DNA of 64,000 nt from Herpetosiphon aurantiacus DSM 785 (lineage in GTDB: Bacteria > Chloroflexota > Chloroflexia > Chloroflexales > Herpetosiphonaceae). Numbering within the stretch: position 1 is the stretch's first letter; each line of letters starts with the position of its first letter. This document shows, piece by piece, positions 45,221-54,497 of this stretch. A model generated the notes under the pieces. The model ran no database searches. It saw only the letters and a list, made by a program, of their open reading frames with translations, and was not told the DNA's origin. Both the position numbers and the translations under genes were made by a program. The stretch covers positions 5,719,199-5,783,198 of the forward strand of contig CP000875.1 in assembly GCA_000018565.1 (NCBI GenBank), in the 5' to 3' direction.

Positions 45221-47374
45221 CTAAGTCTCTTGATTTAGGCTTGGCGAGTTGGCTCGCCCCAACCACCTCCAAATTGCCAAAACCCCAGCAGTACTACCCA
45301 AAAGCCCCAAAAACACCCATAAACTACGCCCTTGAAGATTGCTCAGTTGGCTGCCGAACCAACCATTGCGCATCAATAAACCAAGCCGTGAGGCCTCTAG
45401 CGGTTGGTCGGAGAGCAAAATGGCGCTGAGTGGTAATTCGGCAATTGCTGGATAGCCCCGTGGAATCGCATAGGTGATGTAGCGTGCCATCAAGGCTAAA
45501 TTCCAGCCAACCAAACTTGCGATTAAGCCGATTGCTGTGCTCGGCCAGTGTCGCCAACGGTGCAGCAGGGCTGCCACACCCCAAGCCAAGCAAGGCGCAA
45601 GCGTGGTCAAACGGCGTAAACCAAAGGCTCCACTGCCATGCCAATCAGGCAAACGCGAAATATAAATCAAATAAATAATGACTGCCGCCAGATACGGCCA
45701 AGCTTGCCGTTGGCGAATGCTCAAGCCTAAGCCAACCAACCCTAGCACATAGATTGGTGTCCACCAGAGCATGCCGTAAAGCGAACCAACTAGCATTGGC
45801 CAAAGTTGGCTGCTGCGCGGTGTGGCAAAATTGCCACCTTGCGGAATTGTCAGCCACGCGCCATACAGCAAGCGCCACATCGCCAACTGTGGCAACACCA
45901 CAAGCAAGCCAGCGAGCGCGGCGATGCCAAGACCTTTGATTAAATTCGGCCATGCTAGGCGTTGTTTGCCAACCAGCAACGGCCAAAGCAGCAGCGCTGG
46001 CAGTATCAGCACCAATGCACCAATCCAATAGCTGACAATCGTTGCGCCCATGCTCAAGCCTAGTTGCGCCCAACGCCCAAGGCTTGGTTGTTCGCGCAAC
46101 CGTAGACTGGCCAGCGCCATCAAACTGACGCAGGCCGCCGAAAGGCTGTGGGCGTAGGCTCCTTGAAAGAGACTGTAATAGAGCAAATTGCTAGCAAGAT
46201 AGATACTGATGGTGGCTAGGGCGGCGATTTTAGGGCTAAATTGGCGGCGCAGCAGTGCCTCGCAACTTAGGATGAAGATTAATCCAGCTAAGGCGCTGCC
46301 CCACGTTGTCAAAGCAAGATACGGTTGACTATAGCCATCGCTGGGCCAACCACCGAGCAGGGTAATGCCATGGCCGAGCCACCACAAGGGTGCGAACGCC
46401 ATGGCTGGGCCAACACTCCACGGATTGGCGGCATAGCCCGTTTTGGTCAATTTCACCCCAGTGTTGAGTTCTAAGGGAGTTTGGCTAAACTCGTTGCTAA
46501 AATCAAAATCGTGATCGATGCCCGCCGAACGCAAATAGGCGTAATAGCCAACGCCATCATATTGTACCGTTGGAGTCCACAGGCTGAGCGTTGTGATCAG
46601 CCAAATCGCCACTAATAGCCAGCGCCAATTAACTGGGCGTGGCCAACGCTGCCACATATGGTATGCGCCAACTGCCAAGGCTGCCACCAGTAACAATTGG
46701 CTCAGGCTGTTGATCGCCGCCCGATTGAGCCAATTGCCCGACCAAGCTAAAGCCGCCAAGCCAAGGCTCAAGCCGCTGCCAGCGAGTGCCAGCCAATGCC
46801 GCGCCCAGCCAAGGCTAAGCAATAGCACTACGCCACAGAGCAAGGCCAAATTGCTGGAATTAAACGGCGTAGCATCAGGTAAAGCCGCCCAGCCGTTTGA
46901 ACCAAGTTCCTGCCAACTGAGGTGGCTGAGCAATAAACCCAAGTTGCGTCCATCTTGTTCGCTTGGCTGATTGCGCAATTGCAATTGTTGCACATCGGCG
47001 GGCACAAATAGGCTGAGTTGGCGGAGTTCAGGTTGCAACGCTAGGCTCAGGGCTTGAGTTTGCTCAAATTGTAAGCTGGTCGGGCCAAATGGGGCTACAT
47101 ATTCAAGCTGAACTAGCCGCGCGTGGTTGCTGGCCGGCCAGAGTGGCACGTGTAAATTGCCATTGCTCCAGCGGTAGCTGCGGGTAGTTGGGCCAGTCGC
47201 GCCTGGCAAACTATTCGATTGCTCAAGGCCATACAAGCCGCCAACGCTGGTTGAAGTATGCTGCAATAGATTGGCCGAGCGGCTTGGTTGGGCATTCGCC
47301 CACCAACCAATAATCAGCCACAACAGCAACAACCCTCCAAGAGTGCCCCAGCGCGAACGCAAACCACGCAACAT
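45221..47374 (-). CDS. Large polytopic membrane protein (GT-C-like)
   Basis: 717 residues. ATG 47374 follows AGGTGG. One N-terminal membrane helix, an extracytoplasmic beta-rich region (~35-190), then about twelve membrane helices. The sequence QYDGVGYYAYLRSAGIDHDFDF after the third or fourth helix contains the kind of Asp-rich outer loop seen in GT-C glycosyltransferases that use lipid-linked sugars. No exact family match from memory. May glycosylate or assemble envelope glycans. Confidence 0.72.
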   Translation of the reverse strand: MLRGLRSRWGTLGGLLLLWLIIGWWANAQPSRSANLLQHTSTSVGGLYGLEQSNSLPGATGPTTRSYRWSNGNLHVPLWPASNHARLVQLEYVAPFGPTSLQFEQTQALSLALQPELRQLSLFVPADVQQLQLRNQPSEQDGRNLGLLLSHLSWQELGSNGWAALPDATPFNSSNLALLCGVVLLLSLGWARHWLALAGSGLSLGLAALAWSGNWLNRAAINSLSQLLLVAALAVGAYHMWQRWPRPVNWRWLLVAIWLITTLSLWTPTVQYDGVGYYAYLRSAGIDHDFDFSNEFSQTPLELNTGVKLTKTGYAANPWSVGPAMAFAPLWWLGHGITLLGGWPSDGYSQPYLALTTWGSALAGLIFILSCEALLRRQFSPKIAALATISIYLASNLLYYSLFQGAYAHSLSAACVSLMALASLRLREQPSLGRWAQLGLSMGATIVSYWIGALVLILPALLLWPLLVGKQRLAWPNLIKGLGIAALAGLLVVLPQLAMWRLLYGAWLTIPQGGNFATPRSSQLWPMLVGSLYGMLWWTPIYVLGLVGLGLSIRQRQAWPYLAAVIIYLIYISRLPDWHGSGAFGLRRLTTLAPCLAWGVAALLHRWRHWPSTAIGLIASLVGWNLALMARYITYAIPRGYPAIAELPLSAILLSDQPLEASRLGLLMRNGWFGSQLSNLQGRSLWVFLGLLGSTAGVLAIWRWLGRANSPSLNQET

Positions 47375-47769
47375 AATCCACCTATACACACAATGCTTGG
47401 CCTAGTATAGCCGATAGCCGAATCTGCTAATACGTTGATAACTGAGCAATCGCCAAGTACGAGTTAATCGAGGTAACAACATATTTTACTCTATTTTAAT
47501 TATTCTAACCATGCTATGGGTAGTAATGTGCTCGAAACACCAGTTGATGGGTAAAGTACTACTTCACTATATGCCGTTCGTAAAAAAAGGATATTGTTTG
47601 AAATAGTACTAGTACTATAAGCAAGTAGTTCCTTTAGGGCTAAAAAATCACGTGCATGTTGAGGTAGTAATCCGCTAGGCATGTCACTATACTAGTTAGT
47701 AGCCTAATAATTCCCTTCTCTTAATTAAATTTATTTTTCTTAACTATTTTTTATTCTAAGGAGTTTTTT
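47375..47769 (+). promoter_or_regulatory. Upstream region of the first Pro/Thr-rich secreted protein
   Basis: 395 bases with no gene. It carries, in order, GTACTA at 47556-47561, the perfect palindrome ATAGTACTAGTACTAT at 47604-47619, a box beginning TCACGTGCATGTTGA at 47649-47663, and a -10-like TATACTAG at 47689-47696. The same items with the same spacing (palindrome centre to box 37.5 bases, box to TATACT 40 bases) lie before the paralogue at 49551. No ordinary -35 element is present, so an activator is likely. Confidence 0.6.
47604..47619. promoter_or_regulatory. Palindromic candidate operator, first paralogue
   Basis: ATAGTACTAGTACTAT is self-complementary over 16 bases. It lies about 85 bases upstream of the TATACT box and is matched by TAGTACCAGTACTA before the paralogous gene. 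Confidence 0.5.
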
Positions 47770-49140
47770 ATGAATCCAAAATTGCAACGATGGATAACGC
47801 AGGTTATACTCCTTGTAACGATCGTGGTGGCTGGTGGAGTTAGTACCACCTTTGCCAATGTGGGCCAAGCAATCGATTCAGCAGCGGTAGACACAGTAGT
47901 TGAGCCAACCGCTGAACCAAGTGTTGAGCCAACAGCCGAGCCAACCACTGAGCCAACTGCCGAACCAACTGCAACCGATCTGCCTAGCACGCCGATTCCA
48001 ACCGTAACACCTGTTTGTAATCCTCAGATTGATCTGTCTGGTTGGTTCTCCACGAACTCTCTTGGCAAAATTCAGAATAAATCGACTACTTGTGTCTACA
48101 CGGTGGGCATGGCTTCGTATCAAAAAGTCGATGAAATTATTGATCATCAAGTGATTTATTCGTGGGAAACCGGACGAATTGAGCCAAACCAAATTCTAGC
48201 CTTGAACGTTGCAGTTCCTGAGTGTGCCGCCCAAATTGATTTATTTTATGGGCCAGTTTTACACTCGCTTGATGGGCAACGCTATGGTGAGCGATTAATT
48301 ACTGCTCGTCATACTGGCGGAATTAACTATTGTGGTCTTGCTGCGCCAACCAGCACCGTTGAGCCAACCGCAGAACCGACGGCAACCAGCACGCTTGCGC
48401 CAACCGCAGAACCGACGGCAACCAGCACCGTTGAGCCAACCGCAGAGCCAACGGCAACCAGCACGCTTGCGCCAACGGCAACCAACACGCCAACCGCAGA
48501 ACCGACGGCAACCAACACGCCTGCGCCAACGGCAACCAACACGCCAACCGCAGAACCGACGGCAACTCATACGCCTGCGCCAACTGCCACCAATCTACCA
48601 ACATCTACCGCCACCAGAACACCAACGGCAACGCCGACAACACCTCCAACCAGAACACCAACGGCTATTCCAAGCCCAACATCAACCAAAACACCAACTC
48701 CAACGGCAACGATTCGACCAACCTCTACGCCAACCAGAACACCAGCACCGACTGCCACCAATACGCCAACTGGTGCAAATTGTACCTATACTGATGGCTA
48801 TTGGAAGACCCATCCGCGGGAGTGGCCTCTAGGATCGATGATGCTCGGTGGAGTTCAATATAGCCAAAATCAATTGATGGCGATTTTTATTATGAACGTT
48901 AGAGATGATATGAGCTATACCCTAGCGCATCAATTGATTGCTGCCAAATTGAATGTGGCCCAAGGTGCCGATGGTAGTCAGATTAATGGCACTATCGCTG
49001 CTGCTGATATGTGGCTCGAGCAAAATCCTTTGGGCAGCAAGCCGACTGGTTTTATTGCAACCACTGGCACTGGCTATAGCTCGACCTTAAATAGCTTCAA
49101 TAGCGGTTTACTTGGCCCTGTTCACTGTAACAACTATTAA
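47770..49140 (+). CDS. Secreted protein with Pro-Thr-Glu repeats between two conserved domains (paralogue 1)
   Basis: 456 residues. AAGGAG precedes ATG 47770. The signal peptide is about 1-32 ([18 protein letters not shown]). After a short TAEPTAEPT stretch comes a conserved ~110-residue domain with four Cys ([37 protein letters not shown]). Then a long repeat linker of PTA-EPTA-, TNTPAPTA-, TRTPT units (~200-340). The C-terminal domain begins [15 protein letters not shown] and includes [18 protein letters not shown], ending PVHCNNY. That C-terminal CTYTxGYWK module recurs on many exported proteins of Chloroflexota and others. Likely an extended surface or matrix protein. It is a tandem duplicate of the gene at 49551. 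Confidence 0.85.
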   Translation: MNPKLQRWITQVILLVTIVVAGGVSTTFANVGQAIDSAAVDTVVEPTAEPSVEPTAEPTTEPTAEPTATDLPSTPIPTVTPVCNPQIDLSGWFSTNSLGKIQNKSTTCVYTVGMASYQKVDEIIDHQVIYSWETGRIEPNQILALNVAVPECAAQIDLFYGPVLHSLDGQRYGERLITARHTGGINYCGLAAPTSTVEPTAEPTATSTLAPTAEPTATSTVEPTAEPTATSTLAPTATNTPTAEPTATNTPAPTATNTPTAEPTATHTPAPTATNLPTSTATRTPTATPTTPPTRTPTAIPSPTSTKTPTPTATIRPTSTPTRTPAPTATNTPTGANCTYTDGYWKTHPREWPLGSMMLGGVQYSQNQLMAIFIMNVRDDMSYTLAHQLIAAKLNVAQGADGSQINGTIAAADMWLEQNPLGSKPTGFIATTGTGYSSTLNSFNSGLLGPVHCNNY

Positions 49141-49154
49141 TATCGTGGATCAAG

Positions 49155-49195
49155 AAACCTGTGACCAAGGAATTACCTTGGTCACAGGTTTTTTG
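49155..49195 (+). terminator. Terminator after paralogue 1
   Basis: 16-base perfect stem, AAACCTGTGACCAAGG at 49155-49170 with 49176-49191, a 5-base loop and a T-run. A strong intrinsic terminator 15 bases past the stop, separating the two paralogues. Confidence 0.9.
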
Positions 49196-49550
49196 TTGTT
49201 CATATTCAAAGCGCAAGCTCATGAAATAGTTTGAGTAAAAAGCGTGTTGTAATTCGTGTTTTTTTATAAAAATTGAAATATTAGATTTAAATGGTGATAA
49301 TAGGAATACATTAATTAATATTCTATCAATAGAGTACTATTTGTATCTATGCCACCTTACGAAGAACCTTACGGATCGAATTAGTACCAGTACTACCTCA
49401 ATCTAGTTCTCTTACCACAAAAAGATCACGCTCATGTTGAACTAGCGATGACAATTCAATGACATTATACTAGCTAGTAGCTTCGTTTATTTTTATGGTT
49501 TAACTAATTTATTATTTTTTTTAACTATTTTTTAATTGTAAGGAGTTCTT
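49196..49550 (+). promoter_or_regulatory. Upstream region of the second Pro/Thr-rich secreted protein
   Basis: AT-rich, no gene. Repeats the layout before paralogue 1: GTACTA at 49334-49339, TAGTACCAGTACTA at 49382-49395, TCACGCTCATGTTGA at 49426-49440, TATACTAG at 49466-49473, then CTAGTAGC and a T-rich run ending in AAGGAG. Most of the sequence between these boxes has diverged, so the boxes themselves look selected. Confidence 0.6.
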
Positions 49551-50912
49551 ATGACCCCGACACTGCGACGATGGACAACGCGGGTTGTGCTACTTGCAAC
49601 AATGTTGATGGCAGGTGGTCCAAGTGCCAGCTTTGCCAATGTGAGCAAAGGCGTAGAATCAGCCAGTGTTGAGACAGTCGTTGAACCAACTGCTGAACCA
49701 ACTGCTGAGCCAACTGCTGAACTAACCGCTGAGCCAACCGCTGAGCCAACCGGAACAGCAGCCCCAACCGCAGCCCCAACCGGAACAGCAGCCCCAACCG
49801 CAGCTCCAGTCTGTGACCCAAAGGCTGATCTTTCGGGTTGGTTCTCAAGCAATACCGTCGGCAAGATTTGGAATAAATCAAGCACCTGCTCCTACGATGT
49901 AGGTATGGCTTCGTATCAAAAATTTGATGAAATCATCGATCACCAATTGATTTATTCGTGGGCAATTGGCCGAGTTGGCCCAAAAACAACTGTTTCTTTA
50001 AGCGTTTCAGTGCCCGATTGTGCTACCCAAATTGATGTATTCTATGGGCCTGTATTGCACTCGCTCGATGGTCAACGCTATGGCGAGCGCTTGCTCTCAT
50101 CTCGCCACCTTGGCGGAACCAGCTATTGTGGTGTAACAACTCCAACCAACACGCCAGAACCAACGGCTGAGCCAACGGTTGCCCCAACCAATACGCCAGA
50201 ACCAACCGCCTACCCAACGCCAACAGCAGAACCAACAGTTGCGCCAACCAATACACCAGAACCAACGGCAGAACCAACAGTTGCACCAACTAACACGCCA
50301 GAACCAACGGTTGCGCCAACGGTTGCACCAACTAACACGCCAGAACCAACGGTTGCGCCAACCAACACGCCAGAACCAACTGCCTACCCAACACCAACCG
50401 CTGTGCCAACCGCGACCAAGACACCAGTCCCAACCGCGACGAAGACACCCGCGCCAACTGCAACCAGCACGCCAGCGCCAACCGCGACGAAGACACCAGT
50501 CCCAACCGCGACGAAGACACCCGCGCCAACTGCAACCAGCACGCCTACTGGTAAAGATTGTACCTATACCCAAGGCTACTGGAAGAATCACCCAAGTGCT
50601 TGGCCAGTTACGAGCTTGAGCATTGGTGGTGTGGTTTACAGCCAAAGCCAATTGATGGCAATTTTCAACACCTCGCCACGTGGTGATGCCACCTACATCT
50701 TGGCTCACCAATTGATCGCGGCCAAGTTGAATGTTGCTCAAGGTGCTAATGGCAGCACAGTTAATGCAACGATCGCTGCTGCTGACGCTTGGTTGCAACA
50801 ATATCCATTGGGCAGCAAACCAAGTGGCTCAGCCTCCAACACTGGCACCAGCTACGCCACTCAATTGGATAACTTCAACAATGGCGTAATTGGCCCAGGC
50901 CACTGCGACTAA
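49551..50912 (+). CDS. Secreted protein with Pro-Thr-Glu repeats between two conserved domains (paralogue 2)
   Basis: 453 residues, with the same layout as paralogue 1: signal peptide (VVLLATMLMAGGPSASFA), EPTAEPTAE run, conserved four-Cys domain ([39 protein letters not shown]), long TPEPTAEPTVAPTN linker (~195-330), and C-terminal CTYTQGYWKNHPSAW ... [15 protein letters not shown] ... GPGHCD. The two globular domains are strongly conserved between the copies while the linkers differ in unit order, as expected for slippage in repeats. Exported, probably cell-surface or matrix. Followed by its own terminator. Confidence 0.85.
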   Translation: MTPTLRRWTTRVVLLATMLMAGGPSASFANVSKGVESASVETVVEPTAEPTAEPTAELTAEPTAEPTGTAAPTAAPTGTAAPTAAPVCDPKADLSGWFSSNTVGKIWNKSSTCSYDVGMASYQKFDEIIDHQLIYSWAIGRVGPKTTVSLSVSVPDCATQIDVFYGPVLHSLDGQRYGERLLSSRHLGGTSYCGVTTPTNTPEPTAEPTVAPTNTPEPTAYPTPTAEPTVAPTNTPEPTAEPTVAPTNTPEPTVAPTVAPTNTPEPTVAPTNTPEPTAYPTPTAVPTATKTPVPTATKTPAPTATSTPAPTATKTPVPTATKTPAPTATSTPTGKDCTYTQGYWKNHPSAWPVTSLSIGGVVYSQSQLMAIFNTSPRGDATYILAHQLIAAKLNVAQGANGSTVNATIAAADAWLQQYPLGSKPSGSASNTGTSYATQLDNFNNGVIGPGHCD

Positions 50913-50935
50913 GCTCAACCCTGAATAATTGTTCA

Positions 50936-50975
50936 AACGGCGACGATCTAGTATTTCTAGATCGTCGCCGTTTTT
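50936..50975 (+). terminator. Terminator after paralogue 2
   Basis: 16-base perfect stem, AACGGCGACGATCTAG at 50936-50951 with 50957-50972, and a T-run. It lies 24 bases after the stop. Confidence 0.9.
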
Positions 50976-51015
50976 CGTTATAATAGCCTGCATTGTTTGT
51001 GATTGAGGTTGACCA

Positions 51016-51378
51016 ATGGCACAACGTGGGCGAATTCCAGCTGGTTTAGGCCATTTTTTAGTGGCGTTTGGGCTAGGTGCAGCATTTAATCTAGGCGTTA
51101 GCTATGGCCTGATTGGCCTAATCGTGGTTTCATTCATCACGTTAATTGTATTTATTGTTGATAAACAAAAATCGCGTGGTCGTGGCCGCCGAATTGCCGA
51201 GAGTACGCTATTGTGGTTTGTGGCTGTTGGTGGAACCTTAGGCGCTGTGGTGGGCATTTGGTTTTTTCGGCATAAATCGCAAAAAACCACGTTTCTGCAA
51301 GGTTTTTGGCTAATTGTTGGTTGCCAAGTTGTTGGCTTATTGGCCGTTGGCTTGGTGCGTGACCTGCTGTTAAACTGA
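51016..51378 (+). CDS. DUF1294-family small membrane protein
   Basis: 120 residues with about four hydrophobic segments. The C-terminal ~70 residues fit the DUF1294 pattern: VDKQKSRGRGRRIAESTLLW, then VGGTLGAVVGIWFFRHKSQK and FWLIVGCQ. Function of the family is unknown. A TATAAT at 50979-50984, just past the preceding terminator, may be its -10 element, and GAGG precedes ATG 51016. Confidence 0.82.
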   Translation: MAQRGRIPAGLGHFLVAFGLGAAFNLGVSYGLIGLIVVSFITLIVFIVDKQKSRGRGRRIAESTLLWFVAVGGTLGAVVGIWFFRHKSQKTTFLQGFWLIVGCQVVGLLAVGLVRDLLLN

Positions 51379-51566
51379 ACCATAACTGCGACCCACAGCT
51401 GGTAACGCAGAGGGATGAACATAGAGCATCCATGGGGATCAGAAGATTATTCGTGGAATTCGTGCAATTCGTGGCTAAAAATCAGCCTTCGTGCACTTCG
51501 TGTGCTTCGTGGTTAAAATAAAGTAGCCAATCTTCAGTAACTAACTCAACAATAATCTAAATATGT

Positions 51567-51622
51567 TATAATCAGCGCCATCGGCGATGATGCCCTTTTC
51601 CGCATTGGGAAGGGGCTTTTTT
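51567..51622 (+). promoter_or_regulatory. thrC promoter and leader terminator/attenuator
   Basis: TATAAT at 51567-51572 would start transcription near 51579. The RNA then meets a 10-base stem, GCCCTTTTCC (51592-51601) with GGGAAGGGGC (51607-51616), followed by six Ts, all before the thrC ATG at 51639. An intrinsic terminator between promoter and start codon is the layout of transcription attenuation. A CGCC/GGCG hairpin just upstream could compete. Confidence 0.5.
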
Positions 51623-51638
51623 GTAGGACACACCAGCT

Positions 51639-52712
51639 ATGAGTCAGCTAACCACCCATGCTTCGGCGGTGCCATTACTCGAACGCTACCGCCAATTTTT
51701 GCCGATCACTGCCCAAACGCCAATTGTCACCTTGCACGAGGGCAATACACCGTTGATCAATGTGCCACGCTTGGCTGCCCACCTTGGGGTGCGCGAATTG
51801 TGGCTCAAATTGGAATCCATGAATCCAACTGGTTCGTTCAAGGATCGCGGCATGGTCATGGCGATTGCCAAAGCACTCGAAGCTGGCAGCAAAGCCGTGG
51901 TCTGCGCCTCAACTGGCAATACCAGTGCTGCCGCCGCTGCCTATGCCGCTCGGATGGGCATGGAATGTGTAGTGGTCGTGCCTGCTGGCAAAATCGCCTT
52001 AGGTAAATTGGCTCAAGCTTTGATGTACGGAGCCAAACTCTTGGTGATCGAAGGCAATTTCGACCAAGCCTTGGATATGGTGCGCGTGTTGGCCGAACAA
52101 CACCCAATTACTTTGGTCAACTCGGTTAACCCCTATCGTTTGGAAGGCCAAGCGACCGCTGCCTACGAAATTTGCGATGTGCTCGGCGATGCACCCGATT
52201 ATTTGGCCTTGCCAGTTGGGAATGCTGGCAATATTTCGGCCTATTGGATGGGCTTCAAACGCTATTATGAAGCGCATCGCTCGGAAAGCTTGCCCAAAAT
52301 TTTGGGTTTTGAGGCAACTGGTTCGGCAGCAATCGTGCGCGGTGAGCCAATTGCTTATCCTGAAACCGTGGCAACCGCGATTCGAATTGGCAATCCGGCT
52401 TCGTGGCAGTTGGCAGTTAATGCTCGCGACGAATCGGAAGGCACGATCGATCATGTTAGCGATGAAGAAATTTTGGCGGCATGGCGCGATCTCTCGGCAC
52501 TCGAAGGTATTTTCTGCGAACCAGCTTCGGCAGCAGGGGTTGCCGGCATTCGCAAGCTTTTGGCTGCTGGCAGCATCGATCCCAATGGCCGGTTTGTGGC
52601 AGTTTTGACTGGCCATGGCTTGAAAGATCCACAATTGGCTGTTGAGCAGTTCTCGGTTCCACAGGCGATCCCTGCTGAATTGAGCGCTGTGGTCGCCGCC
52701 TTAGATTTGTAG
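51639..52712 (+). CDS. thrC: Threonine synthase
   Basis: 357 residues, the size of the short PLP fold-II threonine synthases. Converts O-phosphohomoserine to threonine. [12 protein letters not shown], then [15 protein letters not shown] with the PLP-binding Lys, [18 protein letters not shown] (phosphate loop), and [20 protein letters not shown]. Lies 147 bases upstream of lysC in the same direction, so the first and last steps of the aspartate-to-threonine route are adjacent. Confidence 0.96.
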   Translation: MSQLTTHASAVPLLERYRQFLPITAQTPIVTLHEGNTPLINVPRLAAHLGVRELWLKLESMNPTGSFKDRGMVMAIAKALEAGSKAVVCASTGNTSAAAAAYAARMGMECVVVVPAGKIALGKLAQALMYGAKLLVIEGNFDQALDMVRVLAEQHPITLVNSVNPYRLEGQATAAYEICDVLGDAPDYLALPVGNAGNISAYWMGFKRYYEAHRSESLPKILGFEATGSAAIVRGEPIAYPETVATAIRIGNPASWQLAVNARDESEGTIDHVSDEEILAAWRDLSALEGIFCEPASAAGVAGIRKLLAAGSIDPNGRFVAVLTGHGLKDPQLAVEQFSVPQAIPAELSAVVAALDL

Positions 52713-52859
52713 TGGCGCGGTGAGAGTGAGCAAGGTTTTGACGCTATTGATTTAGCCACATTCAGGCTTTTGAGCAGCAACTTAATTGCTGGGGGCAAAA
52801 GGTTGTTGAGTTGTTGCTCGCCTTCAAGGTGGATTCAATTTTTTCATTTGGAGCACGTT

Positions 52860-54296
52860 ATGCGTTTGCTAGTGACGAAATTTGGTGGTACGTCGGTCGG
52901 TTCAGCTGAAGCTATTCGTGGCTTAACTGCAATCACTACCACTAATCGCACTACTTGGGATCATGTTGTTGTGGTGGTGTCGGCCCTCAGCGGTGTCACC
53001 GATAAATTGTTGAATATTGTGCGGGTTGCCCAAACAACGGGCGATGCTGCTGCGGTTGCTACGCTGCACGCCGAGTTGCGCCAGCGCCATCATGATGTGA
53101 TTGGTGAGTTGCTCGATGCTGAACAGGCCGCAATCCAAACCGAAATTGATGGCTTGCTCGATGAGTGTGCCCGTTTGTGCGAAGGTGTGCGAGTATTGGG
53201 CGAATTGACTCCGCGCACACTCGATGCGATTGCTGGCTTGGGTGAGCGCATGAGCGCCCGCATCGTCGCTGCAACCTTACGCCATCTAGGAGTGCCAGCT
53301 CAACATTTTGACGCTAGCGATCTGATCGTTACCGATGATCGTTATCAAGATGCTTCGCCGTTGATGCCCGAAACCACCGAGCGCACCACCGCAACTCTTG
53401 GCCCAATCTTGGATCAAGGAATTACGCCAGTGGTCACAGGTTTTATTGGCGCAACCTTGGCAGGCGTAAAAACCACGCTTGGCCGTGGTGGCTCCGATTG
53501 GAGTGCAGCGATTTTGGGCGCGGCGCTCGAAGCCAGCGAAGTTTGGATCTATACCGATGTGGATGGGGTGATGACTGCCGACCCACGAATTGCCCCCGAT
53601 GCCCATGTGATCAGCACACTTTCCTACAATGAAATCAGCGAATTGGCTTATTACGGCGCGAAAGTGCTACATCCCAAAACGATTCGGCCTGTAGTCGAGC
53701 GTGGCATCCCCTTGCGAGTCAAAAACACCTTCAATCCCAGCCATCCTGGCACAGTGATTGTGGGCAAAACTGAGCCAATCGTTGGCGCAATCAAAGCCGT
53801 TACTGCAATCCACAATCTGACCATGATTACCGTGGCAGGCCGTGGCATGTTGGGCGTGCCTGGGATCGCTGCCCGAACTTTTGGCGCGGTAGCGCGTGAA
53901 GATGCCAGCATTTTGATGATTTCACAAGCCTCATCCGAGCAAAGCATCTGTTTTGTCATCCCCGATGGTGGAGCAAAACGGGTGGTCGAATCGCTGAACC
54001 AAGAACTAGCGGTCGAACTCGAACGCCGCGATATCGACACGATTGCCTTGGAAGAAGGCGTTTCGATCATTACGGCGGTTGGCGCTGGCATGCGTGGCAC
54101 AACTGGGGTGGCCAAACGGGTCTTTAGCGCAATTGGCGATGCTGAAATCAATGTGATTGCGATTGCTCAAGGTTCATCTGAATGTGCAATTAGCTTGGTG
54201 GTTTCGGGCGATAGCGCCAAGGCGGGTGTGCGAGCGATTCATGCCCTGACCTACCGCGAAACGATCAACGCCCAACATCGCCCACCATGTGAGTAA
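52860..54296 (+). CDS. lysC: Aspartate kinase
   Basis: 478 residues. Phosphorylates aspartate, the first step to Lys, Thr and Met. TKFGGTSVGSAEAI at the start, LGRGGSDWSAAILGAAL, YTDVDGVMTADPR, and two C-terminal ACT domains (TMITVAGRGMLGVPGIAARTF; SIITAVGAGMRGTTGVAKRVF) that bind amino acid effectors. The start ATG 52860 follows GGAG; the open frame upstream to 52770 lacks family residues. Monofunctional, with no homoserine dehydrogenase fused. Confidence 0.96.
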   Translation: MRLLVTKFGGTSVGSAEAIRGLTAITTTNRTTWDHVVVVVSALSGVTDKLLNIVRVAQTTGDAAAVATLHAELRQRHHDVIGELLDAEQAAIQTEIDGLLDECARLCEGVRVLGELTPRTLDAIAGLGERMSARIVAATLRHLGVPAQHFDASDLIVTDDRYQDASPLMPETTERTTATLGPILDQGITPVVTGFIGATLAGVKTTLGRGGSDWSAAILGAALEASEVWIYTDVDGVMTADPRIAPDAHVISTLSYNEISELAYYGAKVLHPKTIRPVVERGIPLRVKNTFNPSHPGTVIVGKTEPIVGAIKAVTAIHNLTMITVAGRGMLGVPGIAARTFGAVAREDASILMISQASSEQSICFVIPDGGAKRVVESLNQELAVELERRDIDTIALEEGVSIITAVGAGMRGTTGVAKRVFSAIGDAEINVIAIAQGSSECAISLVVSGDSAKAGVRAIHALTYRETINAQHRPPCE

Positions 54297-54318
54297 ATTT
54301 CAAGCCTCAATCAAACTT

Positions 54319-54354
54319 AGACCCTCAGTTCTCGTGCTGAACTGAGGGTCTTTC
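54319..54354 (+). terminator. Terminator after lysC
   Basis: AGACCCTCAGTTC at 54319-54331 pairs with GAACTGAGGGTCT ending at 54351, with a 7-base loop and TTTCT after it. Confidence 0.85.
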
Positions 54355-54497
54355 TATGCCAATAAGTACAAAATCATGACTTTAGTCCTATACCTATCTA
54401 GGCATAAGATTTCCATAATAATCCATCAGCCTGATTGATTATTGGTTTTGCTGGCCAAATTGGTGGGCTGATCTGTGTGGTTTTAGGAGGTATTGGC

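Noticed and set aside
48295-48761. Several antisense frames of the [14 protein letters not shown] type opposite the Pro/Thr-rich linker
   Set aside because: They are low-complexity products of the repeat read backwards and have no ribosome sites or conserved text.
48345-50545. Regularly spaced repeats that could be mistaken for a CRISPR array
   Set aside because: The units are degenerate, of 6-42 bases, and lie in frame inside two clear secreted-protein genes; there are no unique spacers.
52770-52859. Thirty-codon N-terminal extension of aspartate kinase
   Set aside because: Family members start at MRLLVTKFGGTS; the upstream codons have no ribosome site, while GGAG precedes ATG 52860.
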